The notes under the pieces were generated by a model. It worked only from the letters and a program-made list of their open reading frames with translations. It searched no databases and was not told the DNA's origin. From Bacteroides sp. An322 (GTDB lineage: Bacteria; Bacteroidota; Bacteroidia; Bacteroidales; Bacteroidaceae), in NCBI RefSeq assembly GCF_002161765.1, contig NZ_NFIN01000015.1, forward strand, positions 20,964 through 84,963: a stretch of DNA of 64,000 nt, in the 5' to 3' direction. Made by a program: the position numbers and the translations under genes. Positions 51,398 to 60,189 of the stretch are shown one piece after another (within the stretch, counting starts at the first letter, position 1; every line of letters starts with the position of its first letter).

Positions 51398-52930
51398 ATG
51401 ACGAATACAATCATGAGAAGAAAAATACAAATGGCGGTAATGGCGGTTGTTGCAATATGCTCGTTAAGCAGTTGCTTGGATATGAGCCCAATCAGTGAAA
51501 TTACCGATGAAAATATGTGGAAAAACGAAGGGCATTTCACATCATTTATGTATGGTGTGCATAGCCGTTTACGTGATGTAGATGCGCAATATTTATTTAT
51601 GTTGGGCGAGCTTCGTTCGGATATATATAATGTAGGAACTGGATGGACAGGTGAAAGTAATCAGGTCGAGGAAATTACTTCGAATACGTTGACTGAAGAA
51701 CGTCCGGGCATTGAAAATTACGGCGGATTGTATTACAATATCAATCAGATAAATTTGTTTATTTCGCGTGCTTCAGGTACAGATTTGTTAAGTGAGACCG
51801 ACCGGAGTTATTATTTGGGTGAAGCATACGGACTGCGTGCCTTTTATTATTTTCATCTGTTGCGTTCGTGGGGAAATGTGGTTTGGAATGCAGAACCAAG
51901 TTTGGGGTTCGAGGTTGGTAATCTGGAACGCCCGGCTACTGACGCAACGGTTATTATGCAAAATATCAAGAACGATATAGCTGCTTCTGAGGCTTCTTTC
52001 GGAGAAGATTATTCATTCCGCGCCGGACGCTCATTGTGGTCGAAAGCTGCTACATTGACCCTAAAGGCTGAAATCTATCTTTGGTCTAGCAGACAGATGA
52101 ATGGCGGAATGAATGATGCACAAACAGCTTTGGATGCTTTGAATGACATTCAAACGCATATTTCGCGTACAGATTTGGATTTATTGCCCGATTTTGCTTC
52201 TGTATTCGATTATGAAAACAAAGGAAACAACGAAATCATTTTTTCACTGCATGGAGCATACAATGAAGCTGATTTGTTTAACGGAGGATGGCGTAATCAC
52301 ATGATTCCGCAACAGACTACTTTAAGCAGTTATTATGAAAGCGACGGTTCTCCTATTAATTTAAATTTTAATGGCAATGTCTATTATCCGCTTCGTGAAG
52401 AATTATATAGCCGGTTTGATGAATCAGACACACGCCGTGAGGGGACTTTACGGGCTGTTTATAGCAAAGAAGAGGCAGAATTGGTCTCTTATGCTGGTTG
52501 TTTTGCCTATAAATACCGGGGAATGACGCCTAGCGGTGCTTCTTACCGTGAGTTTTGTGATGATTATCCTATTTACCGTTATGCCGATGTATTATTGTTG
52601 AAAGCAGAAGCCGAAGCTTTGCTTGGGAACAATCCGACAGAAGAAATAAATCAGATCCGCCGCCGGGCGTATGCCGATGCTTATGATGAGGCAACTATGG
52701 GCTATCCACATCTGACGGGCGATGATGAAGGAATAAACGAGGTGCTTTTGCGCGAGCGTCTGCGAGAATTTATGTTCGAAGGCAAGCGTTGGTACGATCT
52801 CCGCCGTTTCGGACAAGAATATGTGATGAAGTATTCATCCTTGCAGAATCCGAATCATCTGCTTTGGCCTATCGACACCGATACCATGACCGATAATCCC
52901 GCATTAGAGCAAACGCCCGGATACGAATAA
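51398..52930 (+). CDS. SusD/RagB-family outer-membrane lipoprotein
   Basis: A 510-residue surface lipoprotein, the partner of the SusC upstream. The lipobox is LSSC (Cys26 from this start, Cys21 from the alternative ATG at 51413, which gives a more compact signal peptide). Typical SusD sequences include WKNEGHFTSFMYGVHSRL, YYLGEAYGLRAFYYFHLLRSWG (TPR-like) and the C-terminal RERLREFMFEGKRWYDLRRFGQ. No enzyme genes follow; the next gene is a nitroreductase-like lipoprotein 215 bases away, after a family B repeat. Ligand unknown. Confidence 0.92.
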   Translation: MTNTIMRRKIQMAVMAVVAICSLSSCLDMSPISEITDENMWKNEGHFTSFMYGVHSRLRDVDAQYLFMLGELRSDIYNVGTGWTGESNQVEEITSNTLTEERPGIENYGGLYYNINQINLFISRASGTDLLSETDRSYYLGEAYGLRAFYYFHLLRSWGNVVWNAEPSLGFEVGNLERPATDATVIMQNIKNDIAASEASFGEDYSFRAGRSLWSKAATLTLKAEIYLWSSRQMNGGMNDAQTALDALNDIQTHISRTDLDLLPDFASVFDYENKGNNEIIFSLHGAYNEADLFNGGWRNHMIPQQTTLSSYYESDGSPINLNFNGNVYYPLREELYSRFDESDTRREGTLRAVYSKEEAELVSYAGCFAYKYRGMTPSGASYREFCDDYPIYRYADVLLLKAEAEALLGNNPTEEINQIRRRAYADAYDEATMGYPHLTGDDEGINEVLLRERLREFMFEGKRWYDLRRFGQEYVMKYSSLQNPNHLLWPIDTDTMTDNPALEQTPGYE

Positions 52931-53001
52931 GTTTGTAAGTTTTAAAGCTTTAAGTTTTTGAGTTTGTCACTTTGTTTGTATATTCGCAATTGGTTAATAT
53001 G

Positions 53002-53108
53002 AAAACGCAGATTTTCGCAGATTAACGCAAAGTATTATTTAAATCGTATTTTTATGCAGAGAATAAAATGAAAATCATCTGCGTTAATCTACGGAAATCT
53101 GCGTTTTT
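53002..53108. repeat. Hairpin repeat, family B, copy 3
   Basis: Arms AAAACGCAGATTTTCGCAG and CGGAAATCTGCGTTTTTT around an AT-rich centre. Confidence 0.9.
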
Positions 53109-53144
53109 TAGTCCAATAATTTACAAACCTAAATTCAAAAGCAA

Positions 53145-53780
53145 ATGAAACATGTATTAATTGCAGCTCTGTTTTTGCCCTTAATGGCATGCGGAGGAAA
53201 CCAACAAGCAGAAACAACCAATGAAGTTGCGCAAGACAGCACAAAGAACCAAGTAGTGGAAACCATTATGACGCGCCGAAGCATCCGCCAGTATAAGCCG
53301 GAAGCCGTGGAACGCGAAAAGATGCAGATTATCGTGGAATGCGGCATCAACGCGCCCAATGCCATGAACCGCCAGCCGTGGGAAGTGCGTGTAGTAGATA
53401 ATCCCGACTATATCAACGGAGTGACCGAATTGTATAAGAAAGCCAATCCGAAGGTTGCAGCCGATTCTACATTCCGCAACATGTTCCGCAATGCCCCGAC
53501 TGTAGTCTTTATCGGACACGACACGAAGTCGGAAAGCTCGCCTTTCGATTGCGGTCTGTTGGCAGAGAATATGATGCTTTCGGCATGGTCGATGGGTATC
53601 GGAAGCTGTTGTTTAGGCAGCCCTGCCAGTTTTATGAGAAGTCCCGAAGCAGCCGAGTACCTGAAAAAACTGAACTTCAGCGAAGGCTACGAATTGCTTT
53701 ATTGCATCGGTTTCGGCTATCCCGATGAAACTCCTGCTGCAAAACCTCGTGAGGCAGGCAAGATTCAATTTATCGAATAA
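53145..53780 (+). CDS. Lipoprotein-anchored nitroreductase family protein
   Basis: A 211-residue protein combining a lipoprotein signal (MKHVLIAALFLPLMACGGNQ, lipobox LMAC with Cys16) with a nitroreductase-fold domain from about residue 35. The latter has ETIMTRRSIRQYKPE (FMN-phosphate contact R-S-x-R), NAPNAMNRQPWEVRVV and the C-terminal IGFGYPDE. Nitroreductases use FMN and NAD(P)H and are almost always cytoplasmic. A membrane-anchored, exported version would need an outside source of FMN and electrons. The Q-rich stretch after Cys16 is a flexible linker. Function unknown. Confidence 0.85.
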   Translation: MKHVLIAALFLPLMACGGNQQAETTNEVAQDSTKNQVVETIMTRRSIRQYKPEAVEREKMQIIVECGINAPNAMNRQPWEVRVVDNPDYINGVTELYKKANPKVAADSTFRNMFRNAPTVVFIGHDTKSESSPFDCGLLAENMMLSAWSMGIGSCCLGSPASFMRSPEAAEYLKKLNFSEGYELLYCIGFGYPDETPAAKPREAGKIQFIE

Positions 53781-53821
53781 GATAAGGCGTTAAATACCTT
53801 TGCATTTCTTGCATTTAAAGA

Positions 53822-53897
53822 CATCAGGGTTCATCGGCTTACGAAGCAAGGTTCGTTGGCAGATGGACCCTGCTTCGTAAGCCGATGAACCCTGATG
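53822..53897. repeat. Hairpin repeat, family F, copy 3 (27-bp perfect arms)
   Basis: CATCAGGGTTCATCGGCTTA with seven further bases (53822-53848) is repeated as an exact complement at 53871-53897; loop 22 bases. It contains the GCTTACGAAGC core common to copies 1 and 2. Confidence 0.92.
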
Positions 53898-53934
53898 CGT
53901 TTTCTTGTCCACTCCAGCATTTTACCCAATTAAC

Positions 53935-54015
53935 TGTAGGGGCGTATCGCATACGCCCGAAAATATCCACGTGGATAAGTTGGTGTATGCGGGGCGTATG
54001 CGATACGCCCCTACA
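53935..54015. repeat. Dispersed hairpin repeat, family A, copy 8
   Basis: Arms TAGGGGCGTATCGCATACG and complement, loop containing ATCCACGTGGAT. Right flank GGCGATTTTGCGGATATTC matches, inverted, the left flank of copy 1. It lies directly before the fumarate reductase promoter. Confidence 0.9.
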
Positions 54016-54088
54016 TTGGCGATTTTGCGGATATTCATTATAATTTATAGTCCGAAGATGAACATTTAAAGAATTATTTCCGTAATCC

Positions 54089-54120
54089 TTTGGGTTATCT
54101 CAATAAATCTTCTAATTTTG
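54089..54120 (+). promoter_or_regulatory. Promoter of the fumarate reductase operon
   Basis: TTTG (54089-54092), 20 bases, TAATTTTG (54113-54120), giving a leader of about 60 bases. Strong match to the Bacteroides consensus. Confidence 0.8.
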
Positions 54121-54189
54121 CAACATGAAATGAACTGTAGAGGAAGAATTTTTAGTTCTAACAATTAAATAATTTAAATTCAATCATTT

Positions 54190-54864
54190 ATGTGGTTAAG
54201 TAATTCATCTATTGGAAGGAAAGTGGTGATGAGCGTAACAGGTATCGCCCTTGTCCTATTTCTGACATTTCACATGTTGATGAACCTTGTGGCATTATTC
54301 TCGGCAGAAGGTTATAACATGGTATGTGAATTCTTGGGTACTAACTGGTACGCTTTGTTGGGTACATTGGCGTTAGCAGCTCTGTTTGTAATTCACATCG
54401 TTTACGCTTTCTGGCTGACGATGATGAACCGTGCGGCACGTGGTAGCGAACGCTATGCTGTAAGTGCAAAGCCTAAGACAGTAGAATGGGCTTCTCAGAA
54501 CATGCTGGCTTTGGGTGTAGTTGTTATTTTAGGTTTGCTTTTGCACTTGTTCAATTTCTGGTACAACATGATGTTTGCTGAATTAATCGGCAATCCGATG
54601 ATGGGTGGTCTGGAAGCTACAGACGGCTACGGTTACATCATGGCTACTTTCTCTAATCCGGTGTTCTTCGTATTGTACATCGTTTGGCTGTGTGCTTTGT
54701 GGTTCCACCTGACTCATGGATTCTGGAGCGCAATGCAGACTTTGGGTTGGAATAACACTACATGGATCAACCGTTGGAAGTGCATTTCTAACATCTATTC
54801 TACTATCATTGTGCTGGGCTTCATGCTGGTAGCAGTAGTGTTTTTCGTAAAGGGTTTATTCTAA
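54190..54864 (+). CDS. frdC: Fumarate reductase / succinate dehydrogenase cytochrome b subunit
   Basis: A 224-residue inner-membrane subunit with five hydrophobic helices, which passes electrons between menaquinone and the FrdAB head through haem b. It opens MWLSNSSIGRKVVMSVTGIALVLFL; histidines placed within the helices (TFHMLMN, VIHIVYAF, LHLFNFW, WFHLTHGFWSA) are the haem-ligand candidates. The single large anchor subunit resembles the Wolinella/Bacteroides (diheme) type. It is the first gene of a three-gene operon. The name frdC reflects the likely direction (fumarate reduction) in a fermenting Bacteroides; sdhC would be equivalent. Confidence 0.9.
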   Translation: MWLSNSSIGRKVVMSVTGIALVLFLTFHMLMNLVALFSAEGYNMVCEFLGTNWYALLGTLALAALFVIHIVYAFWLTMMNRAARGSERYAVSAKPKTVEWASQNMLALGVVVILGLLLHLFNFWYNMMFAELIGNPMMGGLEATDGYGYIMATFSNPVFFVLYIVWLCALWFHLTHGFWSAMQTLGWNNTTWINRWKCISNIYSTIIVLGFMLVAVVFFVKGLF

Positions 54865-54933
54865 TAAGGTGACAAGTTAACAAGTTGGCAAGCTTCTAAG
54901 GTTTATCTTGTCGACTAAAAAAAGAAAACAATT

Positions 54934-56916
54934 ATGACTAAGATACTTGATTCTAAAATTCCTGAAGGTCCGATAGCTGAAAAATGGACCAACTATAAAG
55001 CTCACCAGAAATTGGTGAACCCGGCTAACAAACGCCGTTTGGATATCATCGTGGTAGGTACTGGTTTGGCTGGTGCTTCTGCTGCCGCTTCATTGGGCGA
55101 AATGGGATTCCGTGTGTTCAACTTCTGTATTCAGGATTCTCCGCGCCGTGCGCACTCTATCGCTGCACAAGGTGGTATTAATGCTGCAAAGAATTATCAA
55201 AACGACGGTGACTCGGTTTACCGTTTGTTCTACGATACTGTAAAAGGTGGTGACTACCGTGCTCGTGAAGCTAACGTTTACCGTTTGGCTGAAGTTTCAA
55301 ACAACATTATCGACCAATGTGTGGCTCAAGGTGTTCCTTTTGCACGTGAATACGGAGGTCTGTTGGCAAACCGTTCGTTCGGTGGTGCACAGGTTTCTCG
55401 TACTTTCTATGCGAAAGGTCAGACCGGTCAGCAGTTGTTGTTGGGTGCATATTCTGCATTGAGCCGTCAGGTAGGTGCAGGTACAGTAAAATTGTACACC
55501 CGCTATGAAATGGAAGATGTTGTTATCATCGACGGTCGTGCACGCGGTATCATTGCCAAGAACTTGGTAACAGGTAAATTGGAACGTTTCGCTGCTCATG
55601 CTGTAGTAATCGCTACCGGTGGTTATGGAAATACGTATTTCTTGTCTACCAACGCTATGGCATGTAACTGCTCTGCAGCAATGGCTTGCTATCGTAAGGG
55701 TGCGTTCTTCGCTAATCCTGCATACGTTCAGATTCACCCGACTTGTATTCCGGTACACGGTGACAAGCAATCTAAGTTGACTTTGATGTCTGAGTCTTTG
55801 CGTAACGACGGTCGTATTTGGGTTCCGAAGAAATTAGAAGACGCTAAGGCATTGCAGGCTGGAACAAAGAAAGGAAGCGATATTCCGGAAGAAGACCGCG
55901 ACTATTATTTGGAACGCCGTTATCCGGCATTCGGTAACTTGGTTCCACGTGACGTTGCCAGCCGTGCGGCTAAGGAACGTTGTGACCATGGTTTCGGTGT
56001 AAACAATACCGGTCTTGCCGTATTCCTCGACTTCTCTGAAAGTATCGAACGTTTGGGATTGGATGTAGTACGTCAACGTTATGGCAACCTCTTCGATATG
56101 TACGAAGAAATCACCGATGTCAATCCGGGCGAATTGGCAAACGAAATCAACGGTGTGAAATATTACAACCCGATGATGATTTATCCGGCTATCCACTATA
56201 CAATGGGTGGTATTTGGGTAGACTACGAATTGCAGACTACTGTGAAGGGTCTGTTCGCTATCGGTGAATGTAACTTCTCTGACCACGGTGCAAACCGTTT
56301 GGGTGCTTCTGCGTTGATGCAAGGTTTGGCAGACGGTTATTTCGTATTGCCTTACACGATTCAGAACTATTTGGCAGACCAAATCACTGTTCCCCGCTTC
56401 TCTACTGACCTTCCGGAATTCGAAGAGGCAGAAAAGGCTGTTCAGGCTAAGATTGACCACTTGATGGGCATCCAAGGCAAGCGTTCAGTTGATTCTATCC
56501 ACAAGGAATTGGGACACATTATGTGGGAATATGTAGGTATGGGACGTACTGAAGCTGGTTTGAAGACCGCTCTTACCAAACTGAAAGAAATCCGTAAGGA
56601 ATTCGAAACCAACTTGTTTATTCCGGGCAAGAAAGAAGGCATGAATGTAGAATTGGATAAGGCTATCCGTCTGAATGACTTCATCACTATGGGTGAACTG
56701 ATTGCTTACGATGCATTGAACCGTAATGAATCATGCGGTGGTCACTTCCGTGAAGAATACCAGACAGAAGAAGGTGAAGCTAAACGTGATGACGCAAACT
56801 ACTTCTACGTATCTTGCTGGGAATATCAGGGTTCAGACGATAAAGCTCCGGTTCTCTACAAAGAACCGCTGGTTTACGAAGCAATTAAGGTACAGACTCG
56901 TAACTATAAGAGCTGA
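54934..56916 (+). CDS. frdA: Fumarate reductase / succinate dehydrogenase flavoprotein subunit
   Basis: A 660-residue cytoplasmic-face subunit with covalently bound FAD that reduces fumarate to succinate. The Rossmann fold is [21 protein letters not shown] (about 39-59); the FAD-attachment histidine is in [13 protein letters not shown]; catalytic residues occur in [10 protein letters not shown] and [18 protein letters not shown]. It is 69 bases after frdC and 35 bases before frdB. Codon bias shows high expression. Confidence 0.94.
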   Translation: MTKILDSKIPEGPIAEKWTNYKAHQKLVNPANKRRLDIIVVGTGLAGASAAASLGEMGFRVFNFCIQDSPRRAHSIAAQGGINAAKNYQNDGDSVYRLFYDTVKGGDYRAREANVYRLAEVSNNIIDQCVAQGVPFAREYGGLLANRSFGGAQVSRTFYAKGQTGQQLLLGAYSALSRQVGAGTVKLYTRYEMEDVVIIDGRARGIIAKNLVTGKLERFAAHAVVIATGGYGNTYFLSTNAMACNCSAAMACYRKGAFFANPAYVQIHPTCIPVHGDKQSKLTLMSESLRNDGRIWVPKKLEDAKALQAGTKKGSDIPEEDRDYYLERRYPAFGNLVPRDVASRAAKERCDHGFGVNNTGLAVFLDFSESIERLGLDVVRQRYGNLFDMYEEITDVNPGELANEINGVKYYNPMMIYPAIHYTMGGIWVDYELQTTVKGLFAIGECNFSDHGANRLGASALMQGLADGYFVLPYTIQNYLADQITVPRFSTDLPEFEEAEKAVQAKIDHLMGIQGKRSVDSIHKELGHIMWEYVGMGRTEAGLKTALTKLKEIRKEFETNLFIPGKKEGMNVELDKAIRLNDFITMGELIAYDALNRNESCGGHFREEYQTEEGEAKRDDANYFYVSCWEYQGSDDKAPVLYKEPLVYEAIKVQTRNYKS

Positions 56917-56951
56917 TTTGTGAAGTTAAACAATTAAAGAATCTTAGTAAA

Positions 56952-57707
56952 ATGGATAAAAATATATCATTTACGCTGAAAGTTTGGCGTCAGAATGGAC
57001 CTAAGGAACAAGGTCATTTCGATACATTCCAGATGAAAGATATCCCGGGAGATACTTCATTCTTGGAAATGTTGGATATCTTGAATGAGCAATTGGTTGA
57101 AGCTGGTAAAGAGCCGGTAGTATTCGACCACGATTGCCGTGAAGGTATCTGCGGTATGTGTTCTCTTTATATCAATGGTCATCCGCACGGACCTGCTACA
57201 GGTGCTACTACCTGCCAGCTTTATATGCGCCGTTTCCATGACGGCGATGTGATTACCGTTGAACCGTGGCGTTCGGCTGGTTTCCCGGTTATCAAAGACT
57301 TGATGGTAGACCGTACGGCTTACGACAAGATTATGCAGGCAGGAGGTTTCATTAGCGTCCGTACCGGTGCTCCGCAGGATGCCAATGCAATCCTGATTCC
57401 GAAACAAGTGGCTGATGAGGCTATGGATGCTGCTTCTTGCATCGGTTGCGGTGCTTGTGTAGCTGCTTGTAAGAATGGTTCGGCTATGTTGTTCGTATCT
57501 GCAAAGGTTAGCCAGTTGAACTTGCTCCCGCAAGGAAAACCGGAAGCTTTGCGTCGTGCGAAAGCTATGATTGCCAAGATGGATGAATTAGGTTTCGGTA
57601 ACTGCACCAATACCCGTGCTTGCGAAGCTGAATGTCCGAAGAACGTTTCAATCAGCAACATTGCTCGTTTGAACCGTGATTTCATCAAAGCAAAACTGAA
57701 AGACTGA
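56952..57707 (+). CDS. frdB: Fumarate reductase / succinate dehydrogenase iron-sulfur subunit
   Basis: A 251-residue subunit carrying the electron path between flavin and quinone. An N-terminal [2Fe-2S] ferredoxin domain ([18 protein letters not shown]) is followed by the C-terminal [14 protein letters not shown] and [21 protein letters not shown] cluster motifs. Together with FrdA and FrdC it forms the complete enzyme. Confidence 0.95.
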   Translation: MDKNISFTLKVWRQNGPKEQGHFDTFQMKDIPGDTSFLEMLDILNEQLVEAGKEPVVFDHDCREGICGMCSLYINGHPHGPATGATTCQLYMRRFHDGDVITVEPWRSAGFPVIKDLMVDRTAYDKIMQAGGFISVRTGAPQDANAILIPKQVADEAMDAASCIGCGACVAACKNGSAMLFVSAKVSQLNLLPQGKPEALRRAKAMIAKMDELGFGNCTNTRACEAECPKNVSISNIARLNRDFIKAKLKD

Positions 57708-57734
57708 TTCTTTTAGATAGATAACAAAAAGTAA

Positions 57735-57808
57735 TGTCATCCTAAAGTGAAGGATCTCGTGTACATCCGTTTGTGCATTCGAGATCCTTCACTGCGTTTA
57801 GGATGACA
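57735..57808. repeat. Hairpin repeat, family D, copy 3, with family E arm on the right
   Basis: TGTCATCCTAAAGTGAAGG and its complement ending TAGGATGACA; the following GGCTATTTCTATTTAAGACAG is the inverted family E arm (57820-57840). Confidence 0.85.
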
Positions 57809-57905
57809 AACGATAATAGGCTATTTCTATTTAAGACAGTTTTTTGCTGTATAAAACCAGCCTTTGTAAAAGAAACTTAAACATTTTGTAATATTCCTGC
57901 AAAGC

Positions 57906-57936
57906 ATTGCGGGATTGAAAGGAATCACTATCTTTG
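57906..57936 (+). promoter_or_regulatory. Promoter of the candidate small RNA
   Basis: ATTG (57906-57909), 19 bases, TATCTTTG (57929-57936). Perfect -7 box, three of four -33 bases. Confidence 0.6.
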
Positions 57937-57942
57937 CATTGT

Positions 57943-58008
57943 GATTTTTTTCATAGTATTAGATTTAAGGTTAACAAGGTTGGGAGAAAGCGTTCTCCCA
58001 TTTTTTTT
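57943..58008 (+). ncRNA. Candidate small noncoding RNA of about 65 nt
   Basis: A promoter (57906-57936) and an intrinsic terminator are only about 45 bases apart and enclose no ATG-started ORF. The terminator is perfect: TGGGAGAA / TTCTCCCA (57981-57988, 57993-58000), loop AGCG, followed by T8. The predicted RNA starts near 57943 and consists of an unstructured 5' part (ATAGTATTAGATTTAAGG) and this hairpin. It could instead be the end of the fumarate reductase mRNA, but the -7 box argues for its own start. Position and 5' end are inferred. Confidence 0.5.
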
Positions 58009-58046
58009 GCTTTCTTACAAAGGCTTCAAGAATAAAGTTTTTCACT

Positions 58047-60104
58047 TTATTTTTTCAGTTCCGGATAACTGATACGTGTGTGATACATGGTTTTTAGCTT
58101 CTCTTTAAACACAGATTTTACAATTGCAATATCTTTAAATGTAATTGGGCATTCTTTAAAATAACCGTCTTGTACTTGTGCGTCAATGATTTTATCCACT
58201 AAGTTCGAAATGCTTTCTTCAGTGTATTCATGCAGACTTCGTGAAGCGGCTTCTACTGAATCTGCCATCATTAGGATAGCTTGCTCTTTGGTAAATGGAT
58301 TCGGACCCGGATAGCGGAACGCTTCTTTATCCACCTCTTCATCGGGATGTTCGTTTTGATAAGAAATGTAGAAATACTTGGTCAGCCCTTTGCCATGGTG
58401 TGTACTGATGAAATCCTTGATAACCTGAGGCAAATTATTCTTATCAGCCAATTTCAAACCGTCAATTACATGATTGATAACAATCTGGGCACTTTGTTTA
58501 TAGCTTAGTTGGTCATGCGGATTAACACCCGATTGGTTCTCGGTAAAGAAAGCCGGATTCAGCATTTTGCCTATATCGTGATACATGGCACCGGTACGGA
58601 CTAACTGGCTATTGGCATCAATCCGATTGGCTGCAGCGGCAGCAAGATTGGCTAGTTGTAAAGAGTGATTAAATGTGCCGGGTGCTACTTCCGACATTTC
58701 ACGCATTAATTTTGTATTAATGTTCGACAATTCCACTAAAGTGACATTGGATGTAAATCCAAACGTTTTCTCAAGAATGAATAGCAATGGATAAGTAAAT
58801 AGCAACAGGATGCCGTTTATCATAAAATTGACATACATGTGCGTATTCAGTTGTGAAATATCATTGATATGAATCAAGTCAAGAGCGAAATACGACAATG
58901 CGTAAGCCACTACTACAATCAGTGCACTACGTAATAATTGGGACCGTTGTGACAATTCGCGCAAGCTATAAATGCTTGCCAGTCCGGCAACGGTCTGCAG
59001 CAAAATAAATTCATGAGGCGACCGCAGACAGATGGAACAAAGTAAAATAGTAATGACGTGTGCCATAAAAGCGGTACGCGAATCAAGAAATATGCGGATA
59101 ATCATCGGCAGCATGGTAAATGGCACGATATAGATACTCATAAACGGATGAGATACCATAAGGGATGAGATAACCGGATAGAGGATGATAAGCACGAAAA
59201 GAATGCTTAGGCAACCTTTTTTCTGATAATAGTCGTAGCGGAATAAAGCTAAATACCCCATTAGACAACCTATCAAGATAGCGACAAATAGGATTTGCCC
59301 TAGCAGCGTCAGCCGCTTTTCGGTAACGGTTTCACTTCGTTTGTCCCATTCTTTCTCTAATGATTTCAGTATATTGTAAGTTTGTTGGTTGATAATTTCA
59401 CCTCGGTCGATTATTTTTTGTCCGTTCATTACAAAACCGTTTGCCCATGAAATACTGGACAATAGGTCTTTTTTCGCTGATTCTGACTTATTGGCATCAT
59501 ATATCAGATTGGTTGTCAGATAATTGTTCAGATTGCAACGTTGTAGCAAAGCTTTGTTATAATGAATGGTATCCGAATTGATTAAAGCTTCATACGCTTG
59601 TTTGGTGCTGTAGATTTCACTGATACTTTGCAGTATAGAGGTATTTTGATACACAATTTGAATGCTAAGGATACTGTCTTTGCGCAATTGGGCAAGTTGT
59701 TCTACAGGCATGACTCCTTTTTCGTATATGGAGCGTAGCATACGTTCGATATAGTGCGGATAGGTCGGGTCAGGGATTATCTGTCTCAATTGGCGGTTGT
59801 AGTCCGATTCAAATTGGCTGATGACCTGATCGGCTGTACTTTCTGACAGTTGGAAATAAGGATGATAATTTTTCATGATGCTGTCCTGTTCCCGTCTCAC
59901 TTCGTCTTCTCCTTTATAAATAGGGAAGTCAAATGATGCTTGCAACAGTCCGTATTTCCACGGCTTATTGATGTCAAATTGATAGTTAAAATGCCCTTCA
60001 CGCGGAAGAAAATACACGATAATAGCTACTGCAGCTAGGAAAATAGCGCACTTGTATAGGAACTTCTTATACGAGAACTGTCTTTCTGTTTGGAAACTTT
60101 TCAT
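58047..60104 (-). CDS. 7TM-HD family phosphohydrolase (PgpH-like)
   Basis: A 685-residue inner-membrane protein. It has an N-terminal helix, a long exported 7TMR-HDED-like domain (residues about 45-280), seven membrane helices (about 290-470) and a C-terminal HD domain (LMREMSEVAPGTFNHSLQLANLAA, MYHDIGKMLNP and ISTHHGKG) with the His/Asp metal ligands of HD phosphohydrolases. Homologous PgpH enzymes hydrolyse cyclic di-AMP to pApA; this is the most likely role and would involve osmotic and cell-wall control. The ATG at 60104 (MKSFQTERQF) is preferred over an upstream TTG at 60128. It is divergent from gltX. Confidence 0.88.
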   Translation of the reverse strand: MKSFQTERQFSYKKFLYKCAIFLAAVAIIVYFLPREGHFNYQFDINKPWKYGLLQASFDFPIYKGEDEVRREQDSIMKNYHPYFQLSESTADQVISQFESDYNRQLRQIIPDPTYPHYIERMLRSIYEKGVMPVEQLAQLRKDSILSIQIVYQNTSILQSISEIYSTKQAYEALINSDTIHYNKALLQRCNLNNYLTTNLIYDANKSESAKKDLLSSISWANGFVMNGQKIIDRGEIINQQTYNILKSLEKEWDKRSETVTEKRLTLLGQILFVAILIGCLMGYLALFRYDYYQKKGCLSILFVLIILYPVISSLMVSHPFMSIYIVPFTMLPMIIRIFLDSRTAFMAHVITILLCSICLRSPHEFILLQTVAGLASIYSLRELSQRSQLLRSALIVVVAYALSYFALDLIHINDISQLNTHMYVNFMINGILLLFTYPLLFILEKTFGFTSNVTLVELSNINTKLMREMSEVAPGTFNHSLQLANLAAAAANRIDANSQLVRTGAMYHDIGKMLNPAFFTENQSGVNPHDQLSYKQSAQIVINHVIDGLKLADKNNLPQVIKDFISTHHGKGLTKYFYISYQNEHPDEEVDKEAFRYPGPNPFTKEQAILMMADSVEAASRSLHEYTEESISNLVDKIIDAQVQDGYFKECPITFKDIAIVKSVFKEKLKTMYHTRISYPELKK

Positions 60105-60155
60105 AGGATTCGGATATTTTGCCTGCAAAGTAAGAAAAAAATGGGAAAAATAGCT

Positions 60156-60163
60156 TAATTTTG
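60156..60163 (+). promoter_or_regulatory. -7 box of gltX
   Basis: TAATTTTG, 26 bases before the ATG, in the 85-base divergent gap. Confidence 0.45.
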
Positions 60164-60189
60164 CAGCGTATTTTTAGATAAAAACCACT

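Noticed and set aside
5401..54015. CRISPR array
   Set aside because: The repeats are dispersed hairpins tens of kilobases apart without regular spacers or cas genes.
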